Below, in pieces: positions 1 to 8,769 of a stretch of 64,000 nt of DNA. The stretch lies in NCBI GenBank assembly GCA_030374765.1, contig JARGXX010000080.1, positions 1,984,001 to 2,048,000 on the forward strand, read 5' to 3'. How positions within the stretch are numbered: position 1 is the stretch's first letter; every line of letters starts with the position of its first letter. Origin of the DNA: Agarophyton chilense (lineage: Eukaryota > Rhodophyta > Florideophyceae > Gracilariales > Gracilariaceae). The position numbers and the translations under genes were made by a program. The notes beneath the pieces are model-generated. The model was not told the DNA's origin. It did not search any database and saw only the letters and a list, made by a program, of their open reading frames with translations.

Positions 1-27
1 CAACGCTTGTAATATGATGACGGAACA

Positions 28-480
28 ATGGCAGCAATGGGAGAGCAATGCGAACGTGATAAGTTGAACCAATGTGACCTCGATTGGAGCATTTCAAAAC
101 AAAAAGCATCCCACGATGATAAGGCCCTGACATCATATTCCGAAGAGCCAAAAAGCGTAGAAAAGTGTGCAATTGATGGGGATGGGTTCTTGCGAGGGGT
201 TTTCGGGGACGAAAGAGTAAGATTCGGCGAGGAAGGCTCTGGTAATCATTTTGATCCGGTATTAATCAAACGTTTTGCAGGAAATACAGATATCCCTGGC
301 GAAGAGGACACAAGAAGTGCTCTACATGACGGGGAACGTAGTTCTGGAATGAATAGATGTGATTTAATCATTTCTGACGTCTTTTTCAATAATCATGAAA
401 ACAAAAAGGAGATTTATTGCGAAGCATTAAAGTTTGGCAGCGATAGAGGGTCACCTTTCTCAGTGAGTTTGTTTTTGTAG
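28..480 (+). CDS. Unidentified 150-aa ORF
   Basis: This is an open frame of 150 codons starting at ATG, with an in-frame TAA 18 bases upstream, so the start is plausible. The product is acidic and Asp/Glu/Ser-rich, with no transmembrane segment or motif I recognise. It ends just before two strong inverted repeats (488-506 and 539-566). It lies on the same strand and about 160 bases upstream of the tnp2 transposase remnant, so it may be an accessory ORF of that transposon or the tail of an unrelated gene. Function unknown. Confidence 0.3.
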   Translation: MAAMGEQCERDKLNQCDLDWSISKQKASHDDKALTSYSEEPKSVEKCAIDGDGFLRGVFGDERVRFGEEGSGNHFDPVLIKRFAGNTDIPGEEDTRSALHDGERSSGMNRCDLIISDVFFNNHENKKEIYCEALKFGSDRGSPFSVSLFL

Positions 481-487
481 TATTGAA

Positions 488-566
488 GAGTTTGATATTC
501 AAACTCTGAATATTAAATGTTTTGTATTTGAATATTTTACGAGAGCATTATAACAAATGCTCTCGT
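488..566. repeat. Two perfect inverted repeats (hairpins)
   Basis: Positions 488-495 and 499-506 form an 8-bp stem around a TAT loop. Positions 539-549 and 556-566 form an 11-bp perfect stem (ACGAGAGCATT / AATGCTCTCGT) around a 6-nt loop. They sit 8 and 59 bases after the stop of the preceding ORF. They could be a 3'-UTR or terminator-like structure, or the terminal repeat of a small non-autonomous element. The stems are certain; the role is not. Confidence 0.6.
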
Positions 567-640
567 CATTGTACTGTTACTACCTTCTCTCTCGTATGTT
601 TTTGATTATCATAAAAGCGAGGTAGCAAACACTGTAACAT

Positions 641-1045
641 ATGTTTGCTATCTCAAACAAAACAACTTGTTCAGAACATAACCTTCGCTGTAAACCTTCC
701 GCCGACGTAGCTCCTTATAAATTACTACAAACAGAGCATGGGTATCAGAACGAAAGCCCTCTTCACATATCCAGTGAAAAGAATTGGGGCCAGTTTCTGT
801 CAAGCACTATCCGCAGGCAACATGATGGAGGGCAGCAAGCATCAGCAGCTATTCGATTCGAGAGTTGGGTACGAACTAACGAACACTGGATACATCTTTT
901 TGTTGAACATGGTCTGACGCTGTCTTCTCAAGATGGGATACTAAACATGCTCCATGCCCCTTTTGGAGCAACACAGATGCCACGAAACTTTGAAAAGTAC
1001 ACAAAATTTCGTGCCATCTACTACCTCGCTTGTAGACAGCATATG
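641..1045 (+). pseudogene. tnp2-type transposase, N-terminal part (copy 1)
   Basis: This is the N-terminal portion of a tnp2-like DNA transposase (CACTA/En-Spm-like superfamily), cut by copia element A. The frame runs open to the insertion point and resumes in the same frame at 6085. The stretch around LFVEHGLTLSSQDGIL followed by an MPRNFEKY segment corresponds to the conserved region that precedes the cysteine pairs in tnp2 proteins. A parallel segment (LLSKHGVTQADMDNIR) occurs in the second copy near 30.0 kb, which supports homology. The start at 641 is only the first ATG after a stop and is uncertain. Activity is lost because of the 5-kb insertion and a later stop. Confidence 0.6.
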
Positions 1046-1336
1046 TAAGTATTGAGCAGTATTCGGGTACTAGGTGGTATCTGAGGCAGGCTAAGGTATG
1101 CGAGGTAGCTGCCATATATTAGTCAGATGACCTTGAGGTGCAGCACCTTGTGTTTTTATGCTCTCTTAGACAGCCAAGATGTATGTACAGTACAAGTAAT
1201 AAAATTACTAAGCTAAGCGGGTGCAAGTAATATCAGTGCTCTTGTACATAATGGTTCTCTCGTGCATCTGTTTGTAATCTGTCGACATACGTAATGGTTC
1301 TCTCGGGCATCTGTTTTTATTCTGTCGACATACGTA
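1046..1336 (-). repeat. 3' LTR of copia A
   Basis: Direct repeat of 5794-6084. On the element strand it begins TACGTATG and ends CTTA, so it lacks the usual TG...CA ends. Both boundaries are fixed by comparing the two LTRs and by the flanking ATATG duplication. It contains the two 43-bp U3 repeats (1249-1334) with a few substitutions relative to the other LTR. Confidence 0.95.
1249..1334 (-). repeat. Tandem 43-bp repeats in U3 (3' LTR of A)
   Basis: Two head-to-tail 43-bp units, each containing the core TTCTCTCGTGCATCTGTTT or a one-base variant, followed by a GTCGAC SalI-like palindrome. They lie at the outer (U3) end of the LTR, where enhancer and promoter elements of LTR retrotransposons normally sit. 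The copies here have diverged slightly more than those in the 5' LTR. Confidence 0.85.
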
Positions 1337-1349
1337 TTCCCCCTTTTTT
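1337..1349 (-). other. Polypurine tract of copia A
   Basis: On the element strand this reads AAAAAAGGGGGAA and abuts the 3' LTR, as expected for the plus-strand DNA primer. The gag-pol stop codon lies immediately upstream. Confidence 0.85.
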
Positions 1350-1351
1350 GG

Positions 1352-1935
1352 TTACCCAAAATTCTTCTGTGAACTTTTGGTTTCAGATACGCTACCGAAG
1401 TCTGTGTTCAGTCTTCCTGTGTAGAGTGTCAATTGTAAGGCATCAGTCAGGCAGCTGTCTTTCTTCGTCAGCGGGTCGGCGAGGTTGACTGATCCAGGTA
1501 TCCATGATATGGACTCTACAGATCCGGTTTCAAATTCAAACCTTATGCTACTCACATCTCCTCTTATTGTCTTGTCGACCGAATTCTTTTGGGTTGACAT
1601 TGATGTGAATAAATCTTTTGAATCAACTAATATTCTCAACTTGATATCAGCATCTAGCAGTTCTTCGTACGCCTTCTTGATAGTCTTTCCTTCAACTATT
1701 CCTTCTCCAGCAGCGAATATTTCCGCGGCCGGTACACTTTTTACTGGTCTCTTTGCCCTATGCGAAATCCATGAAATGACATGGTAAATCGAGTCTTTGT
1801 TCATCTTGCCAATCAATAATCCAGTTAGTATTCCCAAGTGTCCAATGTCGTCTATACGCGACGCATCTGAGAACACTAATATACTCAGCTCGTATTCTGC
1901 CTCATCCATAGGTCTGGGGTAGGCAATCGTGGTAC
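1352..1935 (-). pseudogene. Copia A: RNase H domain
   Basis: C-terminal RNase H of the copia polyprotein, which removes the RNA strand of the RNA-DNA hybrid during reverse transcription. Visible motifs are LVFSDAS (first catalytic Asp), AAEIFAAGEG (catalytic Glu), LVDSKDL (Asp), and IPGSVNLADPLTK at the C-terminus, the usual end of copia RNase H. The domain is open in its own right, continuous with the RT segment, and stops beside the polypurine tract. It belongs to a polyprotein broken upstream, hence pseudogene. Confidence 0.9.
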
Positions 1936-3030
1936 CTAGCTTCTTGAGCTTTCTGACAGTATTGATCTGTTCAATTATGTGTGACACTCTTATATCAGGT
2001 GCCTTTTGCTGTAGGTAGCTGCTGTAAAAGGAGCAAAGCGGTGATGCGGCCGTTCCTATCCAGCTTAGCGAACTATTCACAGATGCGAACGCGCTTTTCT
2101 CAATTTGATTCAACATATCATCATACTCTTTCCGTATTGGCCTTGATATAGGATATTCCATCACACCTTCCATTTTATCGTCAGCATTCGTCTCTATAGT
2201 CATATCACTGTTCTGAATGGTATTTATGCCGAAGAACCTGAGCTTTCCGGGGCCATTGTTGGCAACTCCAAACTTGAATTTGTCATTAAATGATTCAATG
2301 AAATTTTGTGCTCTGTTGCCATCTCCAGCTATCTTCAGGTCACCAACTTTTTTCGCGACAATTAATACCAACTTTCCTTTGTCCTTTTTATAGAACAGTT
2401 GAGGTATATGTGCTAATTGCACTAATCCAATATTCTTCATTACTGTGTCAGATGCATCTTGCCATTTGGCGTTTGCATTGACTAGCCCATATGCAGCAGC
2501 GAGGAGCAACCAAGCGTGGGTGGCTTTCATGGTGCTTTCTTTGGGCGGTCTGACGTAAACTTCTCTTTGGGCTTACCCTGTCTGTAGGAAGGCAGCAGTA
2601 ACATTTGCCTTATGTAGAGTCCAGCCTTTTAGGGACGCAATGCTTTCCAATATTCTTAAGCCTGTTGGAGGACATGTCGAACAGTCTTTGCTTAAGACAT
2701 CTTTTAAGTTGTCCTCATTCCCGTGAGGAGCGATCCGAGCTTTAAGCTTAAGCGACCCATCGTCATTGTGCTTGACTTTATACAGCGTATGACTGCTGAT
2801 GATGTTAGCTCAGGGTGGTACATGCCTTCGGAGCACTGGTTTGGCCGTTTTGAGGAAGCTCTCTTCTTCCTTGACGTATGCGTTATGCACAGGGTACTGA
2901 TCAAAACCTTGTGATTGGAGTTGCAGGAATGGTTTGTTCCCGAAATGATCAATCATTTGTTTCAACACGGTTGCTTCTAGACTTTCAACTTGAAGTGGTT
3001 TAGCGAGCTTGCTTGAGCTGGAGGGTAGAC
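1936..3030 (-). pseudogene. Copia A: reverse transcriptase domain
   Basis: RT of the copia polyprotein. The landmark HNAYVKEEESFL, the palm segment FLQTG and the AAAYGLVNANAKWQ segment are clear. Motif A reads KANVTAAFLQTG, with Asn where the catalytic Asp is expected. The active-site box, expected as xVDD, reads KKVGDL, so its first Asp is also lost. In-frame TGA (about 2808) and TAA (about 2571) interrupt the frame. The equivalent stretches in elements B and C allow confident alignment. It cannot encode an active enzyme. Confidence 0.9.
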
Positions 3031-3034
3031 TGTC

Positions 3035-3195
3035 CGTATGATTCCACACCTCCTTCGACATATCCAAAGCCTCAGTGTCTCCATCGTCATAATTAATATT
3101 GACGTGTTTGTTTTCGGCTTCACTGTGTACGACACCAGGATAGAAGGTGTCGTCTGATGGCCAATATATTTCGACGCGATCTCCAATATCGGCGC
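3035..3195 (-). other. Copia A: Tudor-like module after integrase
   Basis: About 54 residues with the pattern GDRVEIYWPSDDTFYPGVV, then a short variable stretch, NINYDDGD, and a final Glu-x-Trp. This is the look of a Tudor/Agenet-like beta-barrel: a GDxVEVxW strand, a YxGxV strand and a YDDGDxE strand. It follows the integrase C-terminal SH3-like region and precedes RT in the same frame. The same module recurs in B and C. The Tudor assignment is by pattern only. A histone-tail binding role in target choice is an inference. Confidence 0.65.
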
Positions 3196-4306
3196 CATTG
3201 CCGTGTTCGGCATCAACAAAGACTGACTCAGAGTCATCATTAGTGTCAGTAGTTGTCTGCGTATTAGGTGACAGCAAGTCGTCAGTGCCATTTGAGATGT
3301 CAATGCTGTCAAGACCATTTTGCACAAACTTGGCCAGGCTGTTAGCTTCGAGTGACATTCTTGTGTCTTCAAAAGCAGATTTCATCGTTCTGCCATTGAC
3401 TCCAGGTACAGTGACAGTTCTCGCAGAATTGTCAACACTGATCACAGTTTTAGGCATAGTCCATCGTCCACGCTTGTCCTTGTCTTTTTTGACGAATACG
3501 TCGACTGAATTGCCAGGATGAAATAGCTCATCTTGGATAGTCTTCGAGTGCAATATGCGATTGAGTTTGCGCCTCGCAATGAATGCATCTTGTGCTGCAA
3601 TGACATCATCGGGGATTACATTGTTATTTGGCCCGTTAGTGACAGGTTTGGTAAAACCTTTTGCCATCTCAAACGCTGACACCTTGTCATTACCATAGAG
3701 ATCGTTCGAGATCGTTACTGCGCTATAGGCCGCTCGAGTGGGATTGAAGTTGTCGTTGGCAGCTGCCTTGAGCCTGATGAAGATACTTCGAATGATTGTG
3801 TGTTTAGACTCAATTGAGTTCTTTGCATGTCTTCTGGGTGGAACTGCATGCATTGGTATGTCAAGCGATGAGCAATAATCGCGAAATGCACCAACTAGAA
3901 ATGCCTTGTCCCCTATAATTGCCTGAGGATACCAGAACTGAGCTATCCAGCTCGCCTCAAATCCGGTGACGGCATCATCAAGAGCCGTAGTTTGCACAAC
4001 CGCTGCCGTAGAGTATCTGGATACCATATCCATGCTGTGTAGGATGCACAGTTGATCAAGAAACAAGTGATCAATGCAAACAACCTCATTGAAGGTTTGC
4101 AACAGCGTACTTATGGAGACTTTTCTGGTTGGCGGGGGAACGGCCGTAGATCGACATGAATTACAGTTTGCAACGACAGCTGCAAGGTGTATCGCAACTG
4201 ATCTGTTCCAGAGCCTGTTTCTCTGAAGTAGCAGCTTGAAATCTGAATAACAAGCATGTCCACATATGTGCTTGTGAAATTTGTCGACGATTGCTTTGAC
4301 ATCGGA
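3196..4306 (-). pseudogene. Copia A: integrase
   Basis: Integrase catalysing insertion of the cDNA. In order: a zinc-binding HHCC region (HKHICGHA ... CNSC, about 4290-4150), then the catalytic core with Asp in VCIDHLF, Asp in IIGDKAF and Glu in KNSIESKHTIIRS, so the D,D,E triad is present. Next comes an SH3-like C-terminal part (GNSVDVFVKK ... KRGRW). The frame is open from 4303 down to 2810. A TGA at about 4305 separates it from protease. Homologous segments in B and C match in order and spacing. Confidence 0.9.
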
Positions 4307-4909
4307 TCAGGGTGACTTGTCCAACGTCACAGCCGATAAGCAGTGGAGTGTCGAGCCGATGTACTTTTCATTCGACATGACCTTCTCGGCAGGAATGAAA
4401 CTTAGAAAACCAATATTTATGATCGAGATAGAGTCACTTTCTCCGTAGGCCTGGAAGCAGAGAGCATTTTGGCCTGTGTGGACAATGTTTGAGCGACGCG
4501 TTACATTCCAGCCGATCACCCACGGCGAGGAGCCATCAAGGACTAGGTGGGTGGTCTCCACAAGGTTACCATTGTCAGACTCTACCTTTAACACGATAGA
4601 TCCTAGAATTCCACGGGATGGACTAGCATGAGCGCTGGTGCCATATTTCCATCTGCTGTGGCCAGCCAACACTGCCGAAATCGGGTCCAGGGTTGTGTTG
4701 GAGAGTAATCCAAGCTCATCCGAGAGCAACTGTAGCTCTACTGTCCCAATTGCAGAATATGGAGCGCCGTCGTCTACTACCGGACCAGGGCGTTCGGGGA
4801 TCGAAGTGGTGGAGACATGTCCGGTTGATCCTACCAAGGTCGCGGAGTTGAATGATACGGTCTTCTTGTTGCGATCGGGCTTACTTCCGGTGCCATTTCC
4901 GTTTTGAGA
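4307..4909 (-). pseudogene. Copia A: aspartic protease region
   Basis: Polyprotein-processing protease. The active-site box reads VVDDGAPYSAIG. The intact-looking version in element C is LLDSGAPYSAIG, the D-[ST]-G-A signature of retroelement aspartic proteases, so A has Ser to Asp beside the catalytic Asp. The downstream HLVLDGSSPWVIGWNV corresponds to the conserved second part of the domain. It is in the same frame as gag but separated from it by a TAA at about 4911. Confidence 0.85.
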
Positions 4910-5790
4910 ATATTAATGCGATGACGTGACAGGCGCATCGAGGCAACGTACGTGCGATGGCAGTGAGCCGTCGGCATTGTGCTTGCGTTTCCAATGGCCG
5001 AATTTGCCACACAAGTCACAGGGGTACTTGAGGGTAAGGGAGACTTCTTTTTTTCGGCGATCAGAGCGAAGATGGTTGCGAGGCGTAACGTTTGCAGCAC
5101 TTCCAGTCAGGGGTTTCAGTTTCGGCGATTCAATCGCTGAACTTGTATGAACATTGTCACACTGCCGAAAGACACTTGCGATCTTTTCGTATTTCACAGT
5201 GTTCAAATAGTCAGTCGTGGTAGCGTCGTTTCCAAGGGTGCTGTCGGTGGATGCAGCAGCCAACACGGAGACTCGTTGTCCGTTCTCAACCCCAGAATTG
5301 GCCGACAGCATAAACGCTGTAATTGCCTCTGGCAACTGGGCAGTGCCTGACTGGGAGTTGAACTTCGTGGCCTGGGCATTGAATCGGTGTTCAAAATTAC
5401 GGAAAGACTCGTTACTGGCACGTTTGACCTGAAGCAGTGACAGAAAGTATGAATAAACTTAACTTACGAAAGAGAGTGAGTCCCGTTTGAAAATGGCTTT
5501 CACTATGCAGTCAACGCCAGAGTCCGAAGCGATGACGTCATCTGAGATAGTCGAGCATAACTCCCGTTCACGTCCGTAGAGCTGCGATTTAAGCATGATG
5601 CCACGGAAAGACTGAGCGATATTGTTTGAGTTGTTGTCTGGAAGCTTGTCATGAAACGAAGTCCACAGGGACACGGTATTTCTATAGTCTTCTTGGTTGC
5701 CCTTCCCGTCAGTCCACGGGACGTTCTTGAATCCCATGAGAAGCGCCGGCGCGAGGGCGTGTTCGACGAAGAAGTGGGTCCTGGGCCCAT
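4910..5790 (-). pseudogene. Copia A: gag with CCHH zinc knuckle
   Basis: Gag (capsid and nucleocapsid) of the copia polyprotein. The start is taken at the ATG at 5790-5788, inside the primer-binding site, because MGP opens all three gag copies in alignable form. A frameshift near 5730 separates MGPGPTSSS...FSWDS from the rest (VPWTDGKGNQEDY...). A TAA near 5457 interrupts again. A nucleocapsid knuckle CDLCGKFGHWKRKH occurs near 5010: spacing C-x2-C-x4-H-x4-H, with His in place of the usual last Cys. A TAA near 4911 ends the open segment. Confidence 0.85.
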
Positions 5791-5793
5791 AAC
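5781..5793 (-). other. Primer-binding site of copia A (initiator tRNA-Met half)
   Basis: On the element strand this reads GTTATGGGCCCAG, directly abutting the 5' LTR. Its complement CTGGGCCCATAAC matches the anticodon stem-loop of eukaryotic initiator tRNA-Met (CAU anticodon followed by AAC), up to about nucleotide 39. That is the arrangement known for Drosophila copia, which uses a cleaved 5' half of this tRNA. The ATG inside the site is the complement of the CAU anticodon and is the apparent gag start codon. Confidence 0.85.
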
Positions 5794-6084
5794 TAAGAAT
5801 TGAGCAGTATCCGGGTACTAGGTGGTATCTGAGGCAGGCTAAGGTATGCGAGGTAGCTGCCATATATTAGTCAGATGACCTTGAGGTGCAGCACCTTGTG
5901 TTTTTATGCTCTCTTAGACAGCCAAGATGTATGTACAGTACAAGTAATAAAATTACTAAGCTAAGCGGGTGCAAGTAATATCAGTGCTCTCGTGCATAAT
6001 GGTTCTCTCGTGCATCTGTTTGTATTCTGTCGACATACGTAATGGTTCTCTCGTGCATCTGTTTGTATTCTGTCGACATACGTA
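5794..6084 (-). repeat. 5' LTR of copia A
   Basis: 291-bp LTR, 7 differences from 1046-1336 by eye. It is adjacent to the primer-binding site at its inner edge and to the ATATG target duplication at its outer edge. Confidence 0.95.
5997..6082 (-). repeat. Tandem 43-bp repeats in U3 (5' LTR of A)
   Basis: Two identical 43-bp units at 5997-6039 and 6040-6082, preceded by a partial third unit (CTCTCGTGCATAATGG). They lie in the U3 end of the 5' LTR, the expected place for promoter or enhancer repeats. Confidence 0.9.
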
Positions 6085-6920
6085 ATATGTTGCTCCACCG
6101 ATACACGCCTGAAATAGAGACTGCAAACGTCGCCTGCGATACATGTAATTACATTGGAACATATCCTGACCTTTTGATGTTCCAGAACCTCCCTCTAATG
6201 CCCAGAATCCGTTCGTGGGCTCAAGCTGAGAAGAGCTTCCTTCATGTATTTGGCTATCGTCAGGAACAATGTGACAGCAGTCCATCTCTCGAGAATTCGA
6301 ATGAGAGTCGGGGTTTAGCACATGAAGAATGCTTTGATGGAGCGCTGTACAGTCGTATCGTACGGGAGAACCGTCAAACCCGACATTTGCGCCACGATGT
6401 CTCCATCGCACCTATTACAGATGGGTTCCAGACGTTCAGTAACGAAAGTTATGATTGCTGGCCAATTGATGCGCTTAAGTGCAACTTGCGTCCCAATAAG
6501 CGATTCCTCTTGAAAAACCTGATACCAGTCGGTTTCATACAAGGCCCATCGGAGCCAAATCGAGTTTATCCTGGGTTATAACCTCTCTTAGAAGAAGTCA
6601 AACGAATTAATCACGTCCGGGAGGAGTCGATTATGTGTCACGACGGTGTAGAACGAAGAATTCGTCTGCACATAATTCATCAGAAAGGTGACAAACCTGC
6701 GGTGAAAAAGCAGACAGCGGTGCTCGGACACAACGGGAGGTGTCCATGTCGATTCTGCTCCTTTGCCGGAGTCTGGAGTCCAGCTCACAAGCACATGTAC
6801 TATCCGAAACGTTGTTTGGTGGTTTTCCATACTAGAAACGATCCGCACGGGTTCCGAATACCTTCCGGGGATCGTATTGAAAAGATGGATGTGTCTCTCC
6901 CAAATCTTGTGTATTAGCAT
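6085..6920 (+). pseudogene. tnp2-type transposase, central part (copy 1)
   Basis: Continuation of the transposase interrupted by element A, in the same frame as 641-1045. Landmarks in order: a CDTC cysteine pair; LPLMPRIRSWAQ; ITDGFQTFSNESYDCWPI; the KNLIPVGFIQGPSEP box; and GHNGRCPCRFCSFAGVW followed by MYYPKR. These are the conserved blocks of tnp2/CACTA-type transposases (DGFxxF...WPI, IPGPxEP, GHNGxxPCRFC). A single in-frame TAA at 6579-6581 interrupts otherwise open sequence. The frame closes at 6917. The C-terminal catalytic half is not recognisable downstream. Confidence 0.8.
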
Positions 6921-7823
6921 CATCATGCGCTGTTGTTTACCTCCCGCGTCCGGAACGGGTGACACAGGGCTCATTCTCCGCTTCTTCGTCTGATGCGAAA
7001 GGTAGTCTCCTGTCTAAACCTTGCCTCGCCAAGTCAAATACTGGAGCAGCAGGTGATTGTTAAGAGTCGTCAGTGGATTCGCAATGTTCACCTCCAGATC
7101 GTTTCCCAAGCTGAAATTCTGTAGAACTTTGCCAGCAGCAGAGTATCGAGGAGACCAAGGAAATGCATCACATCCTGGTGGCAAACGGAGATTGGCGACG
7201 CTTCGATGATCTAGCATCTTCGCCCAGAAAACTTACTTTTCACGCAGCCTACATCACCATAAGAATTTGGGAAACAGAAATACTTTCCAGGCATGAAAGA
7301 TATCCTTCAAAGGAGGAATGAAGAAGTTAGAATGATGAAAAGCATTGGACATTCATCAATACTGAAGTTTTTTCTTCAATTTGGGAACTAAAGCAACAAT
7401 TTGATGGAATTTGTTGACGGGACTTGAGGGGTAATAGCGTTTCTCTTCAGAATTGGGGCGGTGAAAAACAAGAAGACTTTGTTTGCATCAACGTGACTTT
7501 CCCGTCGGCACGCAGCTTTTGCGAACACTGTGCTTTTTCACACCGACTACCACCTCCTTGATTCCACACAAAAATAAAACACAATGAAAAAAACCCTTAA
7601 ACGAAAAAGAGGTTTTCAAAATAGCAAAGGTGGGCACACCTACATTTTAATTGAAAGGTAACTCAATTTTCGACAGTATAGTATCCAAAGTCCCGAACCA
7701 TCTCAAGTGCGGTGGCTGCAATGTGTGTATTGAACTACCGAACCATGTCCCATACATACAAGAACGTTCCGGAGTCCATTCTTCACGGCGACTAGCGCAC
7801 TACTGCATGAGAAAATTCAACAG
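6921..7823. other. No recognisable gene
   Basis: Moderately AT-rich sequence downstream of the transposase remnant, with only short ORFs and stop-rich frames. It may hold the decayed C-terminal part of the transposase, but I could not identify the blocks seen in copy 2 at 31.0-31.7 kb. Confidence 0.4.
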
Positions 7824-8678
7824 ATGATCGAACCAATTGATGTTCTTGGGCAGACTGTTTCTAATACTGCCGCTCCCGCAAACGAACCTCGTGTAAGTTC
7901 GGCTCTTGCACTCATCATAAAACCAAATCTCAGTGTAGATTACAACAGAACGATCAGCGTTGCAGCTTGCCTTAGCGAGAAAATTGCAAGTTTTAACTCG
8001 CACGCGAGTTGTACTGAAAAGTATAGAGCGTTTCCAGATGGTCTTACCGATGTTTATCTCAACGCAGAGGCCTTAATGGTTATTGAGGGTTTGCTGAAGA
8101 CCGAGCTTGGCCGTTAATATGGAGAACTTACATGGGAGCAAGCCTGACAGGACGTTGATGCGAGAAGATGTGAGACAATTGGGAAAGAAGCCGCAAGTAT
8201 GAAGGAGCCTGAAGTATTCGCCCCGGTACACAATCATTGGACCATTTGTATGATGGCTGAAGGAAAAATGAAGTCGAAATTGAGGAATATGACCCATAAA
8301 ACTGGAGGTCGAAATGGCGACACCAAAGTCCAGGATCACGTAGTTGAGAATGCACCAAATGCAAATCAGCCTGTTTTGAATTTACTGAATGGTACCCATC
8401 GGCCAACTTCAGTCGCTCATCATTCATCTACGAATACAAATATCTCCCTCTGTGATCACTCGAATGCAGCGGAAGATGCAGATGATAAAATCACTCCCAA
8501 AATAACAAATAACGTCCCACTGATGAAGTCCAAGAAGGCGAAAAGTGAGATGACCTCCACGAGCGCCTCTCAACAGAAACGCATGTCTGTCGCTGCACGC
8601 TCAAAAAAGGCTGAAATAGCGCAAAACAACGTATCAAGAGTTGGCCTTAGAAGAGGGGGTAGTAGGCGTCGTGCTTGA
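7824..8678 (+). pseudogene. Unidentified coding-like stretch, two blocks in one frame
   Basis: Two open blocks, 7824-8117 and 8199-8678, share a frame and are separated by in-frame TAA and TGA codons within 81 bases. The second block is basic and Ser/Lys-rich, with KSKKAKSEM- and RSKKAEIA-like stretches and an Arg/Gly-rich C-terminus (GLRRGGSRRRA), suggesting a nuclear or nucleic-acid-binding tail. I do not recognise the family. The shared frame suggests one decayed gene rather than chance ORFs. The gap could instead be a short intron, but no convincing splice signals were seen. Confidence 0.35.
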
Positions 8679-8769
8679 CATTAAAGGACAATTTGTCTCC
8701 ATTTCATTGATCAAATCGAACTATAGCGTGTTAAACAGGCCCTTCACCTACTCCTTCTTTCTCTTCTTC

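Larger units (their letters stand above)
1046..6084 (-). mobile_element. Ty1/copia LTR retrotransposon A (5039 bp)
   Basis: A complete element on the minus strand, bounded by 291-bp LTRs at 1046-1336 and 5794-6084. A perfect 5-bp target duplication ATATG lies at 1041-1045 and 6085-6089. The order protease, integrase, RT, RNase H in gag-pol is the Ty1/copia order. The primer site (5781-5793) and polypurine tract (1337-1349) sit directly inside the LTRs. One gag-pol frame runs the whole length but is disabled by a frameshift near the gag N-terminus and five stops (near 5457, 4911, 4305, 2808 and 2571). The LTRs differ at 7 of 291 positions by eye. The element is inserted within the tnp2 transposase frame. 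Confidence 0.95.

Noticed and set aside
3147..3521. Plus-strand ORFs inside copia A, B, C and gypsy D
   Set aside because: They are antisense shadows of the minus-strand polyproteins, with no motifs of their own.
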